Below, piece by piece: positions 25,025-31,924 of a DNA stretch of 31,924 nt. A program made the translations under genes and the position numbers. Each line of letters opens with the position of its first letter. The first letter of the stretch is position 1. The stretch comes from Lachnoclostridium sp. UBA903 (GTDB lineage: Bacteria > Bacillota > Clostridia > Lachnospirales > Lachnospiraceae), in contig DBEP01000089.1 in assembly GCA_002294045.1 (NCBI GenBank), positions 53,751-85,674 on the forward strand, written 5' to 3'. The notes beneath the pieces were generated by a model that was not told where the DNA came from, did no database searches, and was given only the letters and a program-made list of their open reading frames with translations.

Positions 25025-25504
25025 TTATTTTTTTTTGTCTAAAAAATAAGACTGCCCTTCATACTGGCTTGCCATGTTCTTATAATAATTTGAGGCTGTT
25101 TTACTGCTTATTTTAAAGTTTTTAATTTCTTTCTTTTTACCGGCTAAGTACAGTTCCATTTTATTTTTATTCTTCTTTTCAGCAGCCTCCAATTGAACAC
25201 TCTTTTCCGTAATCCGTCCGATTAACTGCTGCAGCTCCAGTATTTTATCCTTATATGCTGTTTTATTTCCGCTCAATTCTTCCTTTATGTGCTCATAGGT
25301 TGATTCAAAACCGGAATCCAGCTGATTTAATCGGTCTATGAGCAATTCCTTTTTGGTCATAAGTTCTTCAAATTGTTTCATGTCAAAAGGCGTTATCGCT
25401 ATACATGCTTCCTGCTGTGCCGTTATTTGAAGCAGATTATCTAATACAGGTATTTTTTTTGATAATACATCCTGTAAAATATTTATGTAGATTTGATTTT
25501 CCAT
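25025..25504 (-). CDS. FlgN/FliT-like flagellar export chaperone, putative
   Basis: A 159-residue, Lys/Glu-rich, predicted all-helical protein. The pattern LQDVLSKKIPVLDNLLQIT followed by a hydrophilic gap and MTKKELLIDRLNQLDSGFE resembles the FlgN family, which chaperones FlgK and FlgL. It lies between fliS and fliC, where clostridia often carry a FlgN or FliT homologue. Residues 85-130 suggest a coiled coil. Similarity is by pattern only, so FliT or a lineage-specific chaperone is possible. Confidence 0.6.
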   Translation of the reverse strand: MENQIYINILQDVLSKKIPVLDNLLQITAQQEACIAITPFDMKQFEELMTKKELLIDRLNQLDSGFESTYEHIKEELSGNKTAYKDKILELQQLIGRITEKSVQLEAAEKKNKNKMELYLAGKKKEIKNFKISSKTASNYYKNMASQYEGQSYFLDKKK

Positions 25505-25534
25505 GCTATGTTTACCTTTTCTGAATAGAATAAC

Positions 25535-25903
25535 TTATTTGGCCAGTTTCATAACTTCTTTCCATGTATCCCGCATATCTCTCAAATAACCCAGGACCTC
25601 TTCCAGAATATCTTTATCCTTCCTGATATTAGCTTCTATTAATCTTTCGTAAAGATAACCGTATACATTTTCAAAATCCTGAGCCACCGGATATTTGAAA
25701 TCCAGGGTTGCTCTGAGATGGGTTATAATTTTCTCTGTTTTTATGATATTCAGATTGGATTTCTCCATGTTGTTTTCATTGATTGCATTCACGGCAATAT
25801 TGCAAAATTTTATGGCCCCTTCGTACAACATAAGTGTTAATTCCGCAGGTGAAGCCGTATTTATCTTATTGTTCTGATACGCTGCAGCGGCATTAATCGG
25901 CAT
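25535..25903 (-). CDS. fliS: Flagellin export chaperone FliS
   Basis: Binds the C-terminal end of newly made flagellin and keeps it unfolded for export. The start chosen is the second ATG at 25903 (MPINAAAAYQNNKINTASP, 122 residues), because GGAGG is seven bases upstream of it but only one base from the ATG at 25909. Conserved blocks are YQNNKINTASPAELTLMLYE and the end-helix YLRDMRDTWKEVMK. It stands between fliD and the FlgN-like gene, as usual. Confidence 0.95.
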   Translation of the reverse strand: MPINAAAAYQNNKINTASPAELTLMLYEGAIKFCNIAVNAINENNMEKSNLNIIKTEKIITHLRATLDFKYPVAQDFENVYGYLYERLIEANIRKDKDILEEVLGYLRDMRDTWKEVMKLAK

Positions 25904-25996
25904 AACCATTCCTCCCGTCTATACTTCCTGAAATGCGCTCCGCACTTATCGGCATTATAACACATATTCAGTATATTGTATATATGTCTATTATGT

Positions 25997-28099
25997 TTAT
26001 TGATTTGAGGTACCAAGCAATCCTGCCAATGCGTTGCTTTGGGACTGAAGCTTTGCCAGAGCCGTTTCCATGGCTGAAAACTGTTTATAGTATCTGTTTT
26101 CCATTTCTGTCAGTTTATCTTCTAATTCGGAGATTTTTTTACTATATACCGTCTGTTCCTTATCCATTAATTTATCATTATAGAAAGTAAATTTGCTTCT
26201 TACGTTCGGAATGGAACTCATTTTATCATTCATGGTATCATACAGATTTTTTGCTATTCCGGATAAAGCTGCAATGGTTGTCTCCGGATCTTCCGTAAGT
26301 GCTTTCATCAGCTTGTCTGTCATATCAGAATAAGTGGAATCATCTGTATCGCCATAAATATGGAGCAGTCCCTTTTCCGAATAATCCGTGGAGGTCTGAA
26401 TCCCGAAAGTAGATAAGGAATAACTTTTTCCATCTATTGTGACGGAAGACATCATGGCAGTTTTCATGGATTGTATTACAGACCCCAATGTACTGTCCCT
26501 TCTTAATATAGAATCTTTAATTTTAGTCTCCCATTTTTCAATCTGGTCATCGGTCATTGCTTCTCTTTCATCGTCACTGAGAGGATCATAACCTTTGGAT
26601 GAAGCGGCATAGTATAAAGTATTCATTTCCTTTAATATTTCATTATAGGAATTTATAAAGTTTTTAACCATATCATAGGTTGCCTGAGTATCATTGGCTA
26701 CATTTAAGCTAACAGTTTCCCCTGAAGCCGTTACTCCCTTTAAATTCATTGTAAGACCATTAACCGTTATCGTATTGGATGAACCGGTAAGCGTAACTCC
26801 ATTGTATGTAATTATACTGTCTGCTGCTGCAACCACGGTAGAATTAGCATCATCCAGCTTCAAACCGCTTAACATACCACTGGCATCATTTAACGGCTTC
26901 TGGCTTTCCGTCCGGTATGTATCAGCCAGGGATTGAACAGCCGTATCAGCCTCCGCAATAGCCTGCTGGTTATCTGGATCCTCCAGTGCCGCCGTATATC
27001 TGTTATCCGGAGTTTTGGCTTTTTCCTCTTCAATGGCTTCGGCTACTTTTTTTTCGATGGCAGCATTAATCCTCACTGTAGAAGCTGCTATAGTACTATC
27101 CTGAATCTCCTTGATATTAGCCAGTTGTTCCTCTGTAAGACTATCCTCTGTAATATTGGCAATCTCTTCTTCCGTAGCACCATTTTGTCTTGCCTCTTCT
27201 TTTAACATTTCAATCTGCTGAAGCATTACCTCGGTTCTGATATTGTTTTCTTCTTCAGCCTGAGCGGTTGGTGTGACTTCATTTCTGATTTCTTCATCCA
27301 CACCAGCTTCTATTTCACTTTTTACTTTATTCTGGGCGTATTCCGAAAGTATTTGAGTTACAATTTCAATATCACTTTCCGTACTGGTATCACTGCTTAA
27401 TGTAGCAAGCGCACTGTCTACTTTCGCTTTATCCTCAGAGGAAAGCTCCGAATAACCAACTGCTTCCAATATACTGTTTTTATAAGAGGTTGCAGTTGAA
27501 GTATTACCGGTGATTTCAAAGCTATTTTCTGAACCGCTTTCTTTTGAGCTTATGAATAAACGGCCTTGTGTCGTATCATAAGTAGCATTTAACCCTGCCG
27601 CTTTTGCAGTATTCACGTAATCCGCTATGGTTGTAGCAGCCGTGACTTCAAGTGTTTTCGTGACACCTCCGGTAGTAAAGCTAAGTAAAGTTTCTTCCGC
27701 AATGCCTAAATCGGTTAATTTTGTGGTTGTCTTCGCTTTTTCCCCGCCAACCGTAATAACACCGCTGGTAACATACTGGGAACTTGCCAACTGGCTAATC
27801 GTCAGCGTATGGGCTCCGTCCGGTGCGTTTGTGTCTCCGGTTACATCAACTAAAGCATCGTTGGAAGACGTTACTTTTTTCGTCTGATAACTGGATTGCA
27901 ACCTCATTTTACTAAGATCTTCCGCATAAAGCTTATACAGCTTGGTGTTTAGTTCCTTCCACTTTTCCTCTTTCCACTCGGATAGTGTTAGTTTATCCGA
28001 TACTTTTTTATTTTTTAATTTCTGAGCATTTACTAACTCTTTAATTATTGACTCCGTATCCAGTCCGGATATCAGTCCTGTCATTCGTATCGTAGCCAT
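25997..28099 (-). CDS. fliD: Flagellar filament cap protein FliD with acidic insert
   Basis: Forms the cap under which flagellin subunits fold at the filament tip. It is 700 residues long, clearly more than most FliD. The N-terminal FliD_N domain includes RMTGLISGLDTESIIKELV (5-23), the D2/D3 region contains SIITYNGVTLTGSSNTITVN, and the C-terminal domain carries YDMVKNFINSYNEI and the final coiled coil SKKISELEDKLTEMENRYY. Between them, about residues 217-400 form an unusual Glu- and Ala-rich, mostly helical insertion (EEEIANITEDSLTEEQLANI). ATG follows AAAGGAG. Transcription is presumably from the sigma-28 promoter before flaG. Confidence 0.95.
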   Translation of the reverse strand: MATIRMTGLISGLDTESIIKELVNAQKLKNKKVSDKLTLSEWKEEKWKELNTKLYKLYAEDLSKMRLQSSYQTKKVTSSNDALVDVTGDTNAPDGAHTLTISQLASSQYVTSGVITVGGEKAKTTTKLTDLGIAEETLLSFTTGGVTKTLEVTAATTIADYVNTAKAAGLNATYDTTQGRLFISSKESGSENSFEITGNTSTATSYKNSILEAVGYSELSSEDKAKVDSALATLSSDTSTESDIEIVTQILSEYAQNKVKSEIEAGVDEEIRNEVTPTAQAEEENNIRTEVMLQQIEMLKEEARQNGATEEEIANITEDSLTEEQLANIKEIQDSTIAASTVRINAAIEKKVAEAIEEEKAKTPDNRYTAALEDPDNQQAIAEADTAVQSLADTYRTESQKPLNDASGMLSGLKLDDANSTVVAAADSIITYNGVTLTGSSNTITVNGLTMNLKGVTASGETVSLNVANDTQATYDMVKNFINSYNEILKEMNTLYYAASSKGYDPLSDDEREAMTDDQIEKWETKIKDSILRRDSTLGSVIQSMKTAMMSSVTIDGKSYSLSTFGIQTSTDYSEKGLLHIYGDTDDSTYSDMTDKLMKALTEDPETTIAALSGIAKNLYDTMNDKMSSIPNVRSKFTFYNDKLMDKEQTVYSKKISELEDKLTEMENRYYKQFSAMETALAKLQSQSNALAGLLGTSNQ

Positions 28100-28119
28100 T
28101 CATTTTCTCCTTTCGGATT

Positions 28120-28536
28120 TTATCTTCTTTCGTCCACAAGCAATCCGGCAACCTCCCATAATTTCTGGAGCATTTCCAGCGTCTCTTCCGGCGGTATTTC
28201 CCTTATAACTTCATTGGTTTCTATATCCATTACTTTGATAGATACACGGTTTACCTTGTCGTGGTAAGAGAATTCACAGCGGGTTCTTGCAGGCCGGATT
28301 TTATTGTTGGTTTCGTTTAAAATACTTTTTACCCGGTTTACATTTGCCTGTGCATCATTTTGTTTTTCTTCTTCTCTTGTTCCATCCTGTTTCTCAACAA
28401 TTTTTTTGGCAGCTTGTATACCGATTCCTTCGCTTCCGGCCGGATTAGCCGAATTCACCGCAGTAACCGGTGAAGTTTTCTGTTCCTGTTTATAATCTGC
28501 ATAAGCTGCCGTATTGGAAATTGATTCAATTGCCAT
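28120..28536 (-). CDS. flaG: FlaG family flagellar protein
   Basis: 138 residues. The first 75 are a low-complexity polar region and the rest is the FlaG domain: RCEFSYHDKVNRVSIKVMD, then TNEVIREIPPEETLEMLQKL. FlaG influences filament length in other bacteria, but its biochemical role is unclear. It is the first gene after the sigma-28 promoter and lies 20 bases before fliD. The ATG follows GGAGGTGGCAAC. Confidence 0.93.
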   Translation of the reverse strand: MAIESISNTAAYADYKQEQKTSPVTAVNSANPAGSEGIGIQAAKKIVEKQDGTREEEKQNDAQANVNRVKSILNETNNKIRPARTRCEFSYHDKVNRVSIKVMDIETNEVIREIPPEETLEMLQKLWEVAGLLVDERR

Positions 28537-28543
28537 GTTGCCA

Positions 28544-28575
28544 CCTCCATGTGTGCGGGACTTGTCCCATTCCGT
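28544..28575 (-). promoter_or_regulatory. Possible CsrA sites in the flaG leader
   Basis: The short leader between the sigma-28 promoter and flaG carries ACGGA (28571-28575), a 5-bp hairpin GGGAC-AA-GTCCC (28557-28568) and AUGGAGG overlapping the Shine-Dalgarno (28544-28550). Both A-N-GGA motifs match the CsrA target. The upstream one is not in a hairpin loop, so this is less certain than the fliC leader. Confidence 0.4.
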
Positions 28576-28590
28576 TATATTTTAGCTAAT

Positions 28591-28617
28591 ATATCGGCAT
28601 TTTACATAAAATGTTTA
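28591..28617 (-). promoter_or_regulatory. Sigma-28 (SigD) promoter of flaG-fliD-fliS
   Basis: Minus-strand TAAA (28614-28617), 15 bases, then GCCGATAT (28591-28598): a perfect match to the consensus, between csrA and flaG. Confidence 0.9.
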
Positions 28618-28688
28618 TACCAACAAGCCGGTATCTTATCCTACATAAGCCCCAAATCAGCCTCCTTGCCGCCCTGGCGCCTTCCTGA

Positions 28689-28910
28689 TTATTGAAATAA
28701 TTTTCTGATTTCTTCCACAGATACCGTACTTCCGGCAGCTTCTTTATTCGCTTCCTGTATCTGAAGATAAATTTCCTTGCGGTAGATGGGAATCGATTTA
28801 GGTGCACTGATTCCTATCTTAACCTGGTCGCCCTTTATCTCCAGTATGGAAATTTCTACGTCGTTGCCAATCATAATGGACTCGTTCAGTTTTCTGGTAA
28901 GGGCCAGCAT
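28689..28910 (-). CDS. csrA: Carbon storage regulator CsrA
   Basis: RNA-binding translational repressor, 73 residues, acting as a dimer on A-N-GGA motifs. It begins MLALTRKLNESIMIGNDVEI, the standard N-terminus, and has KIGISAPKSIPIYRKEIY with the RNA-contacting Arg. It starts immediately after the fliW stop codon (TAAATG), so the two are translationally coupled. In organisms with FliW, CsrA's main target is the flagellin leader, and a fitting site is present upstream of fliC. Length is slightly above the usual 61-74. Confidence 0.97.
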   Translation of the reverse strand: MLALTRKLNESIMIGNDVEISILEIKGDQVKIGISAPKSIPIYRKEIYLQIQEANKEAAGSTVSVEEIRKLFQ

Positions 28911-29378
28911 TTAATTCTCTCCCTTCTCTTCTTTAAGCTGTTTCACGGCTTTGTATATATTATATTTTACTTCATAATCCTGGTTTTCCACAATGATCTG
29001 ACATCCTTTTCTGGTATCTGAGTTAATGATAAACGGTGCCTTTAAATTAGCCGACAATTTTTCAATATCGGACGGAACCGTAAGTGACAGTAAAATAACC
29101 AGGTTCTGCTCATTGATTTCACCAATAGGCTTTAAAATCTCGTCTTCAACGATTGGGTTATAATCCGGTTTCACATGAAAAGGATTAATAACCGGGAGTG
29201 CAAGGCCCTGCTCTTCCACACTCTGGAGCCAGGAAATGGCGGGTTTATCTTCTTCTTCCATATCAAACAATATGGTATATCTTTTATATTCCTCAAATCC
29301 CATAATTCCCTGTTCAAAGGTTATAATCTTATCGTCATTAAGGTCAATATCTCCAAAATATTTTGTTTTTATTAACAT
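28911..29378 (-). CDS. fliW: Flagellar assembly factor FliW
   Basis: Antagonist of CsrA that also binds flagellin; when flagellin is exported, free FliW sequesters CsrA. The start is the ATG at 29378 (MLIKTKYFGDIDLNDDKIIT, 155 residues). It follows GGGAGAAGTA, and FliW proteins begin just so; a longer frame from 29474 would add 32 hydrophobic and basic residues and run through a hairpin. Conserved blocks are ITFEQGIMGFEEYKRYTI, LPVINPF and NLKAPFIINSDTRKGCQII. Directly upstream of csrA. Confidence 0.96.
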   Translation of the reverse strand: MLIKTKYFGDIDLNDDKIITFEQGIMGFEEYKRYTILFDMEEEDKPAISWLQSVEEQGLALPVINPFHVKPDYNPIVEDEILKPIGEINEQNLVILLSLTVPSDIEKLSANLKAPFIINSDTRKGCQIIVENQDYEVKYNIYKAVKQLKEEKGEN

Positions 29379-29411
29379 TACTTCTCCCTTCTTAAGCTTA
29401 CCTGTTTTATT

Positions 29412-29451
29412 TATGGCATACCCGGATTTGGAAGAGACCGGATATGCCATA
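29412..29451. repeat. Hairpin between flgL and fliW
   Basis: Fourteen-base arms (29412-29425 and 29438-29451) pair with one mismatch around a 12-base loop. No T-run follows on either strand, so it is not a clear terminator; it may set the relative amounts of flgL and fliW mRNA by protecting an end or by processing. Confidence 0.5.
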
Positions 29452-29500
29452 AAGAATATCAAGAAAAATATCAAGAAGCCTGTATAACAAGTATTATATT

Positions 29501-31009
29501 TTAAAGAAAATCCAGTAAGGTATTCTTAACTATTTTGGCAGCCGCCGATAAGGAAGCACTATAAATAACCTCGGCAGAACTTAGCTTAATATAAGTTTCC
29601 ACTATATCCGCATCTTCATTGTTGGATAAAAGATCTTCAAACTGCACCTGCTGGTCCGACAGTCTGCTTTCCGTAAGCTCCAGCCTTTTATACCTACTGC
29701 CTAAATCAGCAATCGCAACATTTAAAGTATCCTGCTGTTTTGAAGAATCTGTAATACCTTTCTCAAATTTTTCCTGCATGATGCTGCTTTTCAGGGTCAG
29801 TTCCGTTTCCAGCTGTTGTTTTAACTGGTTCAACTGCTCCGTCTGGTCCGCATAATTAGGATCTTCCAGCATCTCGTCCACTTTGGCAATTTTGGCTTCT
29901 GTGGCAGCAACATCCTGTACCGCTGTTAAAATCTCATCAATAAACCAGCCGATATTATGTCCGAAAGCATCACTGGCCTGGGTATTAACGGTTAGCTTTT
30001 GGTTGAAATTAATTTCATATTGAATTTGCTGATCCTGTTTCGTGTAATATTTATCCGCCGACACATCCGTGCCTTCTTCGTGTACAACACAGTCAAAATA
30101 ATGCTCCGGTCTTAAATCACCTTCCTGAAATTCAGACTTTTGATAATCTACCGATATGCTCTGAGCTGTTCTTAATTTTTCATAGACATTTTTTCCAAGA
30201 ATTAATTCGCCCGTTTCCGGAATAAAATTGATTTCGTCCGGGTCCGGCTCATAGGGACTTTCGGTGGTACTGGATAAACTCACCGTATTAACGGGTAAAT
30301 CCGCTGCGGGTATTTCATTTCCGTCTTTGTCCACCACTTTTATTTTACCGTTTAAGTCAATCTGATTGCCTTCCGCATCTGTTAAGTCCAGATTATCGTA
30401 GGATAACCTTATCCGGTAGGAACTGATTAATTCCGGAGATGCGCTGTAATCTGCCGTGGAGGAGTAATCATCCACCGTATATACTCCGGTTACCTTGGAA
30501 ATGGTACCTATATCACTGCTGGTAAAATTCTCGGTTATGGTATATTCCAGATTGGACGTATCTTTACCGAATATCAGGCTTGTGTCGGTTTTGTAACCGG
30601 TAAAAACATATCTTCCGGCATAATTTGCATTGCCTTCCTGATAAATCTGCTGTTTATATTGTTCCAGATTTTTAACTATACTTTCTCTGTCTTCTACCGA
30701 TAACGGATCACTGGAGCCCTGTACACAGGCGGTATTAATTAAAGTAAGGATATCGTTTATATTGTCCAGGGCGCCCTCTGTTACATCCATCCAGTTTTTT
30801 GCATCCGGAATATTCTTTTCCAGGTACTGATTTAATTCCGTCAGATTGGTTCTTAATTTTAAAGCCCGGACTGCGACAATCGGATCCTCAGAGGGCCGCT
30901 GTATTTTCTTTCCGGAAGAATACTGCTGATCCAATACGGCCAGATTATTCTTATTTTTGTTAATACTATTCAGCATATTGTTAGTCATCATTTGATTTGT
31001 AATTCTCAT
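29501..31009 (-). CDS. flgL: Hook-filament junction protein FlgL
   Basis: Second junction protein between hook and filament. The N-terminal flagellin-like domain is MRITNQMMTNNMLNSI, YSSGKKIQRPSEDPIVAVRA and MDVTEGALDNINDIL. The C-terminal part is RLSDQQVQFEDLLSN and LSSAEVIYSASLSAAAKI. At 502 residues it is longer than the roughly 300 of enteric FlgL, with an enlarged surface domain in the middle (about 150-370). It follows flgK by 53 bases. ATG follows AAAGGCAGGTATGAT. Confidence 0.95.
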   Translation of the reverse strand: MRITNQMMTNNMLNSINKNKNNLAVLDQQYSSGKKIQRPSEDPIVAVRALKLRTNLTELNQYLEKNIPDAKNWMDVTEGALDNINDILTLINTACVQGSSDPLSVEDRESIVKNLEQYKQQIYQEGNANYAGRYVFTGYKTDTSLIFGKDTSNLEYTITENFTSSDIGTISKVTGVYTVDDYSSTADYSASPELISSYRIRLSYDNLDLTDAEGNQIDLNGKIKVVDKDGNEIPAADLPVNTVSLSSTTESPYEPDPDEINFIPETGELILGKNVYEKLRTAQSISVDYQKSEFQEGDLRPEHYFDCVVHEEGTDVSADKYYTKQDQQIQYEINFNQKLTVNTQASDAFGHNIGWFIDEILTAVQDVAATEAKIAKVDEMLEDPNYADQTEQLNQLKQQLETELTLKSSIMQEKFEKGITDSSKQQDTLNVAIADLGSRYKRLELTESRLSDQQVQFEDLLSNNEDADIVETYIKLSSAEVIYSASLSAAAKIVKNTLLDFL

Positions 31010-31062
31010 ATCATACCTGCCTTTTCAGATTCCTGTAAATAGGATGCACCACATCAAATTCA

Positions 31063-31924
31063 TCAAACCGCTGTGCCATTGATTAATTTATCGTATATTT
31101 CATTCATTACCTGTATTACCTTCGCGGATAAATTATAAGCGTTCTGAAACTTCACCAGGTTCATGGCTTCCTCATCTATATCCACGCCGGATACGGATAA
31201 TCTCTGATTTTTAATCATGTCCAGAATATCACTCTGGTTAGTGGCAAAACTTTTTGCCTTGCCGGAATCGATTCCCACCTCTCCAACCAGGGTTTGGAAA
31301 AAAGACGCGGGAGTTCCCTGCTTAAACATAGAGGTATCACTTTTCAACGCTAATAAAGCTTCCAATATATCATTATTTTCAACTCCGTTGACAATCTCAT
31401 CGCTGGTAGCGGTAACAAATTTGCTTGGGTCACTATATATGGCTTGGGTTACTGTAAAATTAGATACCGTAAGATTATAATAGCTCACATAAGAATCAAA
31501 ATTATATTCCTCTCCGGTTACCGGATTCGTACAGTTGAAGAAGTCAAGGCCGGCATCCCCGTTTAAATCTTCCCCGCTTTTATGAAGGTCATTGAATGCC
31601 TTGGAAAATGTTCTTACCAGCTCATTTAACTGTCCCATATAATACGGGATTCCCTTATAATCAATACTGTCGCCTATGGAAACATTGCTTGGAACATCCT
31701 CCGACAGGATGCCATCATTTGCCACACAGAAAGTATAGGTACAGGTTCCCGTTATTTCATCATATTCTACACGAAAGCTTTCGTATTTATATTCTTTATT
31801 GCCTATGGTAAGAATGCCTTCACTTGGTATATTTAATTTTTCAATTTCATTGATATTGGCGCTGGACAATACAACCTCGTTAGTTACGGTTCCGTCTGCC
31901 TGGGTTACGGTCTCAATTGAGCCG
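31063..31924 (-). CDS. flgK: Hook-filament junction protein FlgK, C-terminal part
   Basis: First junction protein. Only the C-terminal 286 residues are visible: the frame stays open to the window edge (reading SIETVTQADGTVTNEVV upstream of the TTG at 31869, which is internal). The end is diagnostic: VSGVDIDEEAMNLVKFQNAY, then KVIQVMNEIYDKLING, the C-terminal D0 helix of FlgK. NELVRTFSKAFNDLHKSG is the matching region further in. It is the most upstream visible gene of the flagellar run; its promoter lies outside. Confidence 0.95.
   Translation of the reverse strand, partial: GSIETVTQADGTVTNEVVLSSANINEIEKLNIPSEGILTIGNKEYKYESFRVEYDEITGTCTYTFCVANDGILSEDVPSNVSIGDSIDYKGIPYYMGQLNELVRTFSKAFNDLHKSGEDLNGDAGLDFFNCTNPVTGEEYNFDSYVSYYNLTVSNFTVTQAIYSDPSKFVTATSDEIVNGVENNDILEALLALKSDTSMFKQGTPASFFQTLVGEVGIDSGKAKSFATNQSDILDMIKNQRLSVSGVDIDEEAMNLVKFQNAYNLSAKVIQVMNEIYDKLINGTAV

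Noticed and set aside
25904..25909. First ATG of fliS
   Set aside because: Only one base from the Shine-Dalgarno; the second ATG has correct spacing.
25945..25956. GCCGATAA before fliS as a third sigma-28 promoter
   Set aside because: No TAAA at 15 bases upstream on the minus strand; fliS can be transcribed from the flaG promoter.
29379..29474. Longer N-terminus for FliW
   Set aside because: Adds 32 residues through a hairpin; the start at 29378 has a proper ribosome site and the normal family N-terminus.
1..31924. CRISPR arrays, tRNA or rRNA genes, insertion sequences, riboswitches
   Set aside because: I looked for repeat-spacer patterns, transposase motifs and known RNA cores and saw none.

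Overview
The window looks like a chromosomal segment of a low-GC, motile, anaerobic Bacillota, most probably a Lachnospiraceae-type clostridium. The reasons are the strong AAGGAGG-type ribosome binding sites, the fliW-csrA-flaG-fliD-fliS-fliC gene order, two textbook sigma-28 (SigD) promoters, and a beta-xylosidase I recall as close to Thermoanaerobacterium XylC. No database search was possible, so identifications rest on motifs and remembered family sequences.

Left part (1-6950): the 3' part of pyrG (CTP synthase, + strand) converges on a carbohydrate locus. A family-5 glycoside hydrolase and a Gfo/Idh/MocA oxidoreductase form a minus-strand pair. Upstream of them, an AraC-type regulator with its own terminator is divergent from a GH120 beta-xylosidase. 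None of these has a signal peptide, so they probably process imported oligosaccharides in the cytoplasm.

Middle part (6840-10410): a gene graveyard around one solitary LspA-like gene and one small helical protein gene. By translating all frames I find a decayed flagellin, a decayed and internally deleted TPR-type GT2 glycosyltransferase, and a fragment of a paralogue of the small helical protein. Two further short stretches may also be remnants. Several orphan hairpins remain.

Right part (10412-31924): one long minus-strand flagellar block, transcribed from high to low coordinates. Its order is flgK (partial), flgL, fliW, csrA, [sigma-28 promoter] flaG, fliD, fliS, a FlgN-like gene, [sigma-28 promoter] fliC, a terminator, a small helical protein, maf, and then the nonulosonic acid genes legB, legF, legC, ptmE, legH, legI, legG. 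A more AT-rich module follows: a GT-B glycosyltransferase, a UDP-glucuronate 4-epimerase, a UDP-glucose dehydrogenase and a methyltransferase.

How it fits together: the ptmE/leg genes should make CMP-legionaminic acid (or a close relative), and Maf should place it on flagellin before FliS-assisted export. FliW and CsrA should couple flagellin translation to flagellin secretion; the fliC leader carries a hairpin with an AUGGAU loop plus a GGA-containing Shine-Dalgarno sequence, the arrangement known for Bacillus subtilis hag. The AT-rich module suggests a second sugar (a hexuronic acid) and methylation. G+C content roughly doubles inside legG near 15,540, which marks a probable recombination joint between the conserved leg genes and the variable module.
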